Assembly (NCBI RefSeq): GCF_026151205.1
Contig: NC_087077.1
Span: 62,001-126,000, forward strand
DNA: 64,000 nucleotides
Reading direction: 5' to 3'
DNA from: Bolinopsis microptera
Taxonomy: Eukaryota > Ctenophora > Tentaculata > Lobata > Bolinopsidae
Below are positions 10,494 to 20,449 of the stretch, piece by piece. The notes beneath the pieces were generated by a model. It ran no database searches. It was not told the origin of the DNA and saw only the letters and a list, made by a program, of their open reading frames with translations. The translations under genes were made by a program, and so were the position numbers. The number at the start of each line of letters is the position of its first letter. Within the stretch, counting starts at the first letter, position 1.

Positions 10494-11900
10494 AGTAGTA
10501 GTAGTAAATCTTTCAAAGTACGAAATATCTCTTTAAAAGAGCATCCTAGGCACCTTATAGATATCAAAACGCATAAAAAAGAAAACAAAAACATCAACCA
10601 TCTTCTAACTTCTTCCACTCCTCCCTATCTAAAGCTAAAAATCTAAGGTCTTCGAAATCAGTCAAATTCTTAAGTCTAATATCAAGATTTCTACTAGTCA
10701 AGTCTTTTCTAATAACATCTAATAAGTTTAAACATGGTCTACCCCGTCTCCCTTCCATAAAAATATCAGAATTTATAGCAAATAACATAGAGGTGTATGC
10801 TGGTGAGTCTTCCTGTCCTCTTAAGATATGTCCTAACATTCTCCATCGAAACTTAGAGACTCTCACAGACAAGGGAGTGACATAACAACGAGCATAGAGT
10901 GCCTCATTAGAAATAACCCCAGTAGGCCATCTGATGTTGAGGATTCTTCGGAGGTGTTTGCGATGAGCAATATCAAGTTCATTCAACGAAGCTAGTGGTG
11001 CAGCCCAGGAGTTGCAGTTGTAGAGTAGAATAGAGACTACTTGTGCCTCGTAGATTTTGATCTTCCTTTGGACTGAAATCTTGCTCTTCATCCAAACTTT
11101 CTGAAATTTACTAAAGGCAACATTACCAAGGAATATTCGATTCTTGATATCCTTAACAGTGCACATCAACGATCCTAAAGTTTTGTTAGAGCGCCACTCT
11201 TCATCACCTCTATACACTTTTCCAACAATCACCTTGCGTTTAACAGTGGGTTTAGGATCTGCTAAATAAAAATGGACAAATTCAGTCTTGGAAGAATTGA
11301 TATGAAGGTCCCACTGCTGGAATATATCTTTAGCGATAGGAAGCATTTCTTTGAGTGGAGCAAGTTCAGTGTTATTAAAGTCAATATCATCAGAGTATCC
11401 TGTTTCGAGTGGCATGAATTCTTCTGAGATAGGAGGATTAGGGATTGGATGATTCACTGGGTAAGGTGTTGATGATACTTGGGAGAGTACAGATCTGAGG
11501 TGAATAAGTGCAGCGGCTTCAACAACAGTAAATAGATTACCTGATAGTGCATCTCCTTGAAATGCTCCAGTTGTGCTTTGGAACTCAATTGATACAGTAT
11601 TATTGACTTTTACTTTCAACACTGTGTTTGATAGTAGGAGCCGTACCATCCTAATTTCATCACTAGTACAGCCAGCATCTTCAAGAACATTGAGTACTGT
11701 TTCTCTGCTGATGGTGTCAAAGGCACTTGACATGTCTATACTCATTCTGTGGTAGCTCCAATGCTTTCTAAGTACCACTGAGGTTAGCATACGTTGAGAC
11801 CAAATTATATCGCCACAACTTCTACCTCTCTTGTAAGCACTTTGTGTAGGACCGGTGTACTGATCTAGCTTGCCTTGGATACGTTTTAGGGTAATCATTG
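10494..11900 (-). pseudogene. 5'-truncated RTE-like LINE, reverse transcriptase
   Basis: A 434-residue minus-strand ORF (11898-10594) encodes most of a non-LTR reverse transcriptase. IDMSSAFDTI (first catalytic Asp) is near residues 54-63, AFQGDALSG at 112-120 replaces the commoner VPQG box, and the catalytic YSDD is at 168-171. The C-terminal FRWRMLGHILRG motif is of the kind seen in RTE-related LINEs. The endonuclease and the first RT blocks are missing, so this is a 5'-truncated copy. A short (TAC)n-like run at 10495-10507 may be the 3' tail. The RT reading frame is intact, suggesting a fairly recent insertion between UAP1 and PGM3. Confidence 0.85.
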
Positions 11901-12107
11901 ACAGGTTATAAGGTTAAAAATAAAGATACGCCCCAGTTTTCCAAATGAGAACCTATCATACTGTAATACCCCAAAAAGCAGTCAATAGAGTGAACTCTTG
12001 CACACTTCCATAAATCCAAAGGCATTTGGCGTGAAATTTAAAAGTCATATCACGACTTAAACCCACACCTCAAATTTAAAAGTTTAAACACTTCACCTGA
12101 TCAGATA

Positions 12108-15100
12108 ATGTCTGGAGACGGAGTGTCTCCTCTGGAGGTTACACTAGAGAGTGTCCGGGCCACTGCCTCCAACTACAACATCCCCCCAGATGTGAAGTAC
12201 GCGTACGGAACAGCTGGATTCCGGTGTAAAGCGGATATATTACCTCCTGCTGCTTATAGAATGGGATTACTCGCTGCCCTCAGGTTATTATAATACAATG
12301 TGCTCTCGATTATTTGTACTAGAAATTTGATCAAGAGCATTGGGAAAAACATTTGTGCAAGGCATTCACCCAAATTTTTCGAATAGATCTGCGAGGAATT
12401 CAAAGATATTCAGTTGGAGTAATTACTTTGCAGTTATCCAGATTTAATTATCAGAGCTAAATCAGTGAAGGCAACTATCGGAGTGATGGTGACAGCCTCC
12501 CACAACCCACCAGAAGATAATGGTCTGAAAGTGGTGGAACCCCAGGGTGAAATGCTGCTGCCTAGGTGGGAGCATTACTCTACTCAGCTGTCAAACACTG
12601 ACTCTGCTTCTCTTGTTGAGGTTAGCATGGGTGTGGGTGTGGGTGTGGGTGTGGGTGTGGGTGTGGGTGTGGGTGTGGGTGTGGGTGTGGGTGTGGGTGT
12701 GGGTGTGGGTGTGGGTGTGGGTGTGGGTGTGGGTGTGGGTGTGGGTGTGGGTGTGCTTTGTTTGTTTCTATCAATTTCGGTTCGTTAATCTGTAACGTAA
12801 GTGTGGTGATACTTGACTTTGTTCTACTTATTCATTACACTACGTCTGCTAGGATGTGGCACTCATTATTACATGGATTGAATTTCAGTCATTGGAGAAG
12901 AACTTCAAGTTCTTTTTGTTGATCAAATTAACAAAATAATGTTTGCAAAATTCTGCAGCCGATCAAATTTTCGTATTGGGCACGTATCAACATTCAACAA
13001 AGTTATAATATACACAATGTTACGTTATGTGTACATTGTACTCACCACATATAACTACTGTAAAGTGTAAATCCTTGAACATAATATGAACATTAAATAT
13101 AAAATAACAATTTTACCAAAACGTACACCAGGTGCTGCAGGACTTTTCTGATGAGGCGGAAGTGACCCTGACGAGCTCACGTGGGAGACTGGTAGTAGGA
13201 CGGGACACTCGGGAAAGTGGACCTGATATTGTGGCTGCTGTTACTGCTGGCGCTGAAAATTTACAATGTAAGGTAAGATTTTATGACCATTTCCTCCGTG
13301 GAATAAGATATTTTGAATCACGTTTAAGAATTTAAATTTGTAATCCAAAACAGTTGAAGTACTACGTGATTGAAATTTAGGTGCAGGTCCGAGTTTTTAA
13401 TCTCAATTATCTGAGTACCACTCCTCTTAGTGGGCGAGAAGGATGTAACACGTGGTTACTGACACGTGGTTACTGACACGTGGTTACTGACACGTGGTTA
13501 CTGACACGTGGTTACTGACACGTGTCTGATTACAGGTACATAACATCGGAGTGTGCACCACACCCCAGCTACATTGGATTGTCAAGCAAACCAACATCTC
13601 CAAACCTAACACTCTCCAGGACTACTACCGGACTTTTGCTGACAGCTTTATACATTTGTATGGAAAGGATGATGTGAAACACTCAATTAAGGTTCGGTTT
13701 GTTTAATAATGGGAAATAGTAAATTAAAGACGTTTAATTTCTCTATTAAATCAAATCTAACGGGTGATATTCTTAACAGCTAGGTTAAGACAATTATGGC
13801 AGCGCAGTTCGCGTACCAAGAAGAATACGAGTTTGCACTTAAACTAGTCCAAGAAGTATCCCAGACGTTCACTCCCGCGTTCCACACCAACAAGGATATC
13901 GAGACTAAATCATTCGGATCGGATCTTGTCACCAAAACAGACCAAGCAGTCGAGGCAGCAATATTCAGTGCGATAAGAACAAAATATCCCTCTGATAACA
14001 CAATCGGAGAGGAATCTTCGGAGGGAGCAATATTCGATAATCGCAGAACTTGGATCGTAGATCCAATAGATGGAACAACTAACTTTGTCCACAGTAACCC
14101 CGAGTGTTGCATATGTATAGGGTTCACCGTGGACAAGACCTCCAAGTTCGGTGTTATCTACTGCCCAATACTCAGGGATCTCTACACAGGTAGGCGGGGT
14201 TTTGGAGCGGCTCTGAACGGCCGCCCTATCAGAGTGTCTGAAACAACAGCCCTGAATAGAGCGCTGGTGTCCACCTACGTGATACCAAGTAAAGGTATGG
14301 GGTTGAGGGAGAGTATGGAGAGTATCCAGAGGGTGAGTGGGGAGAGAGAAGGGTGTTGTCATGGTCTCAGGCTGGGAGGGAGCAGCGCTATCATGATCTG
14401 CCAACTTGCTGCTGGTTAGTTTACACCTACTTTTACTTCTAGTTTAATTTCTATTGGGTTTTAAATTTTGTGGCATTAGCCAAAATCATATCCAGAGCTG
14501 AGGGAATATGACTATGATTTCAAAATCAGCCCCCAAAATTAAGTCTTTCTGTTGTACATTATTTTGTATCCCTAATTTAATTCTCGTTTCAGGAAATGTT
14601 GACGGATTCTGGTTAGAAGGGCTCCACATCTGGGACATGGCAGCAGCAGTGGTCATAGCAAGTGAAGCAGGAGGAGTAGTGATATCCACTCTACCCGGTG
14701 AAGAGTTTGATCTGACTCGGAGAAGAGTGGTAGTGGCCAGCACTGAACAGTTGGCTGGCGAGATAAGAGATAGGATTGTCAGGGCGCCAGATGACCTTTT
14801 TAAGAGAGAACATTGCTGAAATTAATAGTTTATTTATAATACGTTATCCATTAGATGCATAGAGCATAGAGCTGGTTTATTTTTGATTTAAATATGATTT
14901 TTAGATTTTGTACTCATTGATGTTATATTTTTATTCTATGGTGAATTCGTGTTTTCGGTTTATATTATACATCAGAAAATCGGTTTACATACATCGGAAA
15001 ATCAGACTTATCGTATCTTTGTTTGCATCCATTTTTGCAGAATTTTGAAGTTTGTGATTCAAAATAATTACCACCCGATGAGTATTTTAATTAACACCAT

Positions 15101-15479
15101 TTTGTAAATTGAAATATTATTTTCAATAAAAATCATCAAAATCACTCTGTTGACTACCGTGCTTGGTTTGCAGTGAAAAGGATGTAATTACTGCAAAATG
15201 TACAGAATCGGTCATAAATTTCAAAAATGTTCCGTCTTTCGAATTGATCACGTTCTCATAATAATAAATTTTAATATTAACGGTTTCAACACGTATTATA
15301 AATAATATAATATAGATTATTTAATTAGCCCGTTGTTTCAGGTAGACTGCGCTAACGGGGTGGGAGCTATTGCCCTGCGGACCATAGCACCTTTACTATC
15401 CGATCATATCGACATCACTATCTGTAATGATGGTTCTACTGGGAGACTCAACGAAAACTGTGGAGCTGACTTTGTTAAG
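12108..15479 (+). CDS. PGM3: Phosphoacetylglucosamine mutase, first five exons (incomplete)
   Basis: PGM3/AGM1 converts GlcNAc-6-phosphate to GlcNAc-1-phosphate, the substrate of UAP1. Five exons with matching GT-AG phases are seen: 12108-12283, 12455-12620, 13132-13272, 13536-13691 and 15342-15479, giving 259 residues. The phosphoserine loop VTASHNP is at 71-77 (Ser74) and GRDTR at 137-141; VDCANGVGA and GADFVK belong to domain 2. The family is normally ~540 residues. The metal-binding DGDADR exon, the sugar-binding EANGHG loop and the C-terminal RPSGTE domain were not found before the next gene or elsewhere in the window. Either the gene is truncated or a very long intron follows. The start codon lies 3 nt after a CAG acceptor-like site. 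Intron 4 contains an inositol monophosphatase gene. Confidence 0.9.
12628..12754. repeat. (GTGTGG)n hexanucleotide array at a splice donor
   Basis: About 21 perfect copies of GGTGTG start only 7 nt inside PGM3 intron 2, right after the donor GTTAGC at 12621. The transcript would carry a G-rich run immediately next to the 5' splice site. Confidence 0.95.
13448..13526. repeat. 14-bp tandem repeat carrying CACGTG E-boxes before PGM3 exon 4
   Basis: Five to six tandem copies of ACACGTGGTTACTG end about 10 nt upstream of the exon 4 acceptor. Each copy holds the palindrome CACGTG, the canonical bHLH (Myc/USF-type) binding site. The array may be a chance microsatellite or an intronic regulatory cluster, and the IMPase start codon lies only 270 bp further on. 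Confidence 0.9.
13796..14819 (+). CDS. Inositol monophosphatase, nested in a PGM3 intron
   Basis: This IMPA-family enzyme hydrolyses inositol monophosphates to free inositol with Mg2+. Two exons (13796-14414, 14593-14819; phase 1 junction) give 281 residues, the usual family length. Metal ligands are visible: GEES at 71-74, the DPIDGTTNF signature at 89-97, and the C-terminal [13 protein letters not shown] motif whose Asp is residue 221. The gene lies complete, in sense orientation, within PGM3 intron 4; its ATG is 104 bp after PGM3 exon 4. A CAG at about 13778-13780 gives a 16-nt leader. Splicing PGM3 exon 4 to that site would hit an in-frame TAA, so a fusion is not expected. An AATAAA at 15125-15130 could end the transcript. 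IMPA1 and IMPA2 orthology cannot be separated by eye. Confidence 0.95.
14820..15341 (+). other. IMPase 3' flank within PGM3 intron 4
   Basis: AT-rich sequence containing a candidate poly(A) signal AATAAA (15125-15130) and the PGM3 exon 5 acceptor at 15339-15341. No further coding sequence was seen. Confidence 0.5.
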
Positions 15480-16690
15480 GTATATTAATTAAAAGGGCTT
15501 AACTTTAGAGAGATTTAGGGATATTTAAAGAGTTTTACATTCTGGTGATATGATCCTAGTCCCATGGGACAGGAATAAATAAGAGCTATTAATTAGTTCG
15601 TTAAATGATAATTACTAGATATCTGGACCGGTCACGTGATTATCAGAAGGACTGCCTCGGCGCTCGATCTAAGTCAGGCCAAAATGCTATCAAATCTTGA
15701 AATCGTTTCATCTGTTTGATAAATATGTAGCTCAGTTTATATTTTTTAATTCATTTTTTTACGACTGTCTAAAAGTCTGATAAAACGAAAGCTCCCGAAT
15801 CCATTAAATGTGTTTTGACAGTTAACATATATCATAACTGTGTTACATTCTAGCCAGCTAGTAATAATTTAAATTATAATCATAACCATGAATGCAGATG
15901 AATGCTTACACGCAACAAAATTACATATATCTATGAACAATTTCATGGCTGAATGAACTTGAAAAATCTCAGTACTCGGAAATTTCAGAACTCAGAAATC
16001 TCAGAACTCAGAAATCTCAGAACTCAGAAATCTCAGATCTCAGACTAAGTTGCAGCTTTAAATGTCTTAAATAAAAGTATAAAACAAGGGGTAAAATTAT
16101 CTTCAGTCCTTTCCTTGTTTATCATTGAATGAAGGCCTTATCTTGATAGAAGTTTATCAGTTTCCCAAACAGCCTCTCAGTTTTTCTTTGATACATTTTC
16201 ATCTTCCCAATTCTTCCCATGATTAGTACTTCATGTTTTCACTGTTACAGATTTCTCTCCTCCAATCTGCCTACAGTACCTGACACTACTGTCACAAGCA
16301 GCAGAAGATTGTTTTATCTTCACTGCTTGTAACAGCTGGTTAATGACAATACTACTGGAAATCATCCCATTCTCAGATAAGGTTGTTAGTTTAAATAATT
16401 ATCTATTTAGGCTTCACCCTTAAATTATTGGCACCTGTTCTGTAGTCACCTAGATACAAACATTACCATAATTTGAGGGTGAAATAGCCATCTTATAAGA
16501 TACCAGATGAACAAATTAGTAATTTATTTTGATTCGATTTATAACAAGTTATAAGTTTATAGCTGTATAGCTGTCAACTGTCATGACGTTATAATCTGAT
16601 CATCTGAAAACTTAAATAGAAAAGACACGAGTTTTCTGCTAAGACCAGTGGATAACTTTCGTCAACTTTTTATATACTATACCAAATATA
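15480..16690. other. Region after PGM3 exon 5; no PGM3 continuation found
   Basis: Reading this stretch in all frames, I found no DGDADR-type or later PGM3 exon. An 11-bp repeat (AGAAATCTCAG-like) occupies about 15965-16045. A spliceable-looking open segment at 16276-16380 has an acceptor and a donor, but its translation matches nothing I recognise. Confidence 0.45.
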
Positions 16691-16724
16691 CCTTAAACAA
16701 AAGTACATTTAATTATATACTTAC

Positions 16725-19680
16725 TGAAGCACTTTTCAAACCCGTAACCAGACTTGTGGCCCACTGGACACTTTTCACAAATACTCCTACTTGAGTCATG
16801 ATACGTCTTTGGTGGACAAATCTTACAGAATTCTATCTCCGTGATGAGTTTGTCGATCGATAAACACTTGACTTTTCCAACTTTACACTTCCATTCGCTG
16901 CACTCTGTCATGTTAACAGAACCTGCTTTACACTTCCATGTTATTTCACCAGTTTCTCCATCCGCCCACATATCTTGGGCTAGTGTAATGTCCAGGTCTG
17001 GTGGCAGTTGTTCTTTTACTCTGCAACTGTTTGTGTCATCACATTCAAATGATGTGTCATGAAACTGCATGCTATCAACCTTTACACAGGTTGCAGTAGT
17101 GGTCGTGTCTGAGTTGGGACCAGATGGTGTGTATCCTGGAGCACATGTCACCCTCACAGCGTCTCCTAACTTTACTTTATCTACAGGCTTCCCTCCGACT
17201 GTGAAAGTGAGTTTGGGGTCCCTTGAACAGCCATAAACAGTGATCTGGACATCAGTGTCAGAATATGGCGAGCTAGGTCTAGGTATAGGTCTAGACATGA
17301 CTCTACAAGTGAAAGTTGTGTCTTCTGTAGCTCCTTTAACCTCCAGAGTAGCTGTCTGCCTATCACCATCCAAGGTTCCAGAGTTTGGAATGTAGTTACT
17401 GTTAGAGTCCGCATAAATTACAGTACCTGAAGGTTCCAGCCAATAAACGAAAACTCGGTTTGTTATTCCCGCTATTTCACAGGTTATAATGGCGTCTGTA
17501 CCGGATTTAACCTCAGCGCTGAAGGTTGTTACCTCGTACACATTCAGTTGAACATCTGTTTCAGAACTTGTTGAGTTGGGATACTTTCCTGAAGTTACTC
17601 TGCAGGTGTAGGTTTTATCCTGATCTACATCGTGTCCCTCCACCTCTAGAGTCATAAACTGCGTCTGCTCGTTATCACGTTCTACCGTTGTTGGGTCAAT
17701 ACTGTTGCCTCCGCTTGTCAGCCATTCCACCGTCATTAAAATTAATATTCCTCTTGATCTTATCCAACACTCAATCGTTGCATTCGTACCCGCTTTTGTT
17801 TCAAAATGCATCGGGTAAACGTCTGAAATTAAAAAAAAGCGAATTAATTTGTCCATTTTTTAAGAATTGAACAGTAAAACTTGTGTGTATAATTTCAGTT
17901 TCACTTACCATACACCTCCAGCTGAGCTAGCTCTTGCTGTTGATCCTCTGGATCTTTACCGGTGACCGTACAAGTGTATGTTTTATCCTCAGTTACCACA
18001 TCCCCACTGATAACTAGTTTTGTTGTCTGTTTTCCTGAATCTGTTATCTTCCCAAATTCTTGAGTATAATCATCTCCAAAGTCTGTCGATCCTGACCAAG
18101 TGATTGTGACGGGATCTTGGATTCCAGTTACAGTGCAAGTTAGAATGCTCGCTGTGCTAACATGAACTTCTAGATTGGTTACTTCCACATCTGAAATAAT
18201 ACCATTTTGATATTTTAATTTAGTTATTTAACCTAATTCGTTATAAACTTAATAAATTCAATTTACTTAATTAACTTGTAAGCTATTAAAAAATCTGATC
18301 TATCAGTGAAGAGCTCAAACATTGAGTTCCTCACCGGCCCGCCTCTTTACTCCTACCAATAGAACTTGCTGCATAGCTCTACTCTACTCTACTCTACTCT
18401 ACTCTACTCTACTCTACTCTACTCTACTCTACTCTACTCTACTCTACTCTACTCTACTCTACTCTACTCTACTCTACTCTACTCTACTCTACTCCACTCC
18501 ACTCCACTCTACTCTACTCTACTCTACTCTACTCTACTCTACTCTACTCTACTCTACTCTACTCTACTCTACTCTACTCTACTCTACTCTACTCTACTCT
18601 ACTCTACTCTACTCTATTCTACTGATACTCTACTCTACTGATACTCTACTCTACTCTACTCTACTCTACTCTACTCTACTCTACTCTACTGATACTCTAC
18701 TCTACTCTACTGATACTCTACTCTACTCTACTCTACTCTACTCTACTCTACTCTACTCTACTCTACTCTACTCTATTCTACTCTACTATACTCTACTGAT
18801 ACTCTACTCTACTCTACTCTACTCTACTCTACTCTACTCTACTCCACTCTACTCTACTCTACTCTACTCTACTCTACTCTACTCTACTCTACTCTACTCT
18901 ACTCTACTCTACTCTACTCTACTTTACTCTACTCTACTCTACTTACCCCATCTACAAGCCTGAGGACTGGTTCCTTGTCCTGCTAGCACTGTTTTACCAC
19001 CCGTACACGCATCACACTGGGTTACTTCTCCTCCCTCACTGTATTCTCCTGCAGCACAGCTCTCACATTGGCTTGTTCCTGTGCTCCAGTACTGACCGGG
19101 GGAACATGTTCCTGCCAGGGTATACTAGTTACTGTTTATAAATACTCTTCTCTATTATTATTTAATACATTTGATTTATTTTATTTTATATTTAAGGTAT
19201 TACTGATAGTTGGTTATATATCCGGTTGGATATATTATTATATATATATCCAACTATCAGTATTTCAATCATGAGACTAATAAACAGCGAACTACCCCAT
19301 CATTTTATATTTAAGGTATTGTTTGATGCTAGGATCTTTTTTGTTATTTTTTACTAAATGTGTGTGATCATCTAATAGTGTAGGTACTGTCACACTGTGA
19401 CAGTACCTACACAATTAGATCTAAAAATAAGTATTTGTAGCAATTCCAGTTCTTCAGCAGGAAGATGGGAAGATAATTGTAATATTATTTTTTAACTTAC
19501 CAATTTCATGCAGTATCCTATACTCCAATGCTACAGTGGTTTTTAGAAACGTGAACATCGGGTCGAAGTTGATAAAATTCGCACAATATTTAGGATAGAA
19601 GTATTTGAACACTTCCTTTCCGTTACAGGTCATGGTAAGGAAACCATCCGATTTCTTCAAGGTCCATATCTGTATGTCAT
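16725..19680 (-). CDS. Secreted/surface protein with GCC2-type, Ig-like and CCP-like modules (partial)
   Basis: Four minus-strand exons join in phase 1: 19680-19501, 19111-18947, 18190-17909 and 17822-16725. The first encodes a small module with WTLKKSDGFLTMTCNG. The second is a GCC2_GCC3-type cysteine module (TCSPGQYWSTGTSQCESC). The third is an Ig-like domain with SILTCTV...KTYTCTV. The last, 366 codons, carries two more Ig-like domains (TIECWI/KTYTCRV, IITCEI/TTFTCRV), a CCP-like segment (GDAVRVTCAPGY), cysteine-rich sequence, and the start of another GCC2 module (CEKCPVGHKSGYGFEKC). Every exon is symmetrical class 1-1, typical of shuffled extracellular modules. Signal peptide and membrane anchor were not found, so both ends lie in unseen exons. 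Adhesion or immune-type roles are possible but not shown. Confidence 0.8.
18376..18942. repeat. (TCTAC)n pentanucleotide array, ~570 bp
   Basis: More than 110 copies of ACTCT, with rare variants (ACTCC, TGATA interruptions), fill most of the intron between 18947 and 18190. On the transcribed minus strand it reads (TAGAG)n and begins right after the donor GTAAG. Both plus and minus reading frames are open only because of the repeat. Confidence 0.97.
19130..19450. other. Intron with inverted-repeat segments
   Basis: The stretch contains TTACTGATAGTTGG near 19200 matched by CCAACTATCAGTA near 19250, and GTGTAGGTACTGTCACA matched by TGTGACAGTACCTACAC at 19377-19413. Both can form hairpins. The second is a near-perfect 17-bp stem. 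It lies in the intron between the first two recognised exons of the minus-strand gene. Confidence 0.7.
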
Positions 19681-20449
19681 CTGCTGGGATCTGGTAGCTT
19701 CCGCCACCCTCTCAGCATTCTCACCTGGAATCTCGTGTTTGAACCAACTTTGATCAGTCTGTTCAAACACTATGTAGGAAGTGGCTTATGCCCGAACTTT
19801 TGGATGCTAAGGCCCAAACTGGCTCACGAAACTGGTACCTACTGCTTTTTGATTCCTTTCTACATTATTGTCCCACTCCTTTGAAAATTTTGCTAGCACA
19901 TTCCATCATTTCTTAAATTGTTGACTATTATCCATTATTGAGACGTTTTTAATATTTAATTTAAGAGGGTTTTTTATAGACTTTCAATCAGTGTGAACCG
20001 ATAACTAAATACCAGATTATATATATTTTTAAAGTGAGATACATGTTCATGGAGCTCAAAGATCGATTAGTAAGTTTTGCAAATGTGGAAAAAAAATTTC
20101 AGGAGAGTGTTTGAAGAAAATCGTTGGGGATCCCATCGGTCCAACAGCTTATTCCGTTCTTGAGTTCTGGCCGCAAGCTCAACTGCAACGACTGTAATGG
20201 GGTTTTTTTGAGGGGCCTAGGGTACCTGTGACCGGTTCTAATGGGGTTCACTGTCAGGTCCAGTGGTAGGTGTTCTTCGAAGTACTGGCTAATGATTTCA
20301 GCCTTGTCTCGTTCATTATCTACAGTTGGTTGTCAGTGTTGAAACAGACACAGAGCCTGCACCCTTTTCAGTTTGCCTGAGTTACGAGCAAGCTTTCAAA
20401 AACATTCTCCGGTCCTTCGTCTATGGTGGCTATAGAGTTAGCTAGGCTG

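Noticed and set aside
12465-12788. Gly-Val repeat protein
   Set aside because: The GVGVGV run is the intronic (GTGTGG)n array after the PGM3 exon 2 donor, not coding sequence.
16276-16380. Possible PGM3 exon 6 (acceptor, 35 open codons, donor)
   Set aside because: The translation lacks the expected DGDADR region and matches nothing in the family.
18322-18963. 213-codon Leu-Tyr-Ser-Thr repeat ORF
   Set aside because: It is the translation of the (TCTAC)n microsatellite in an intron.
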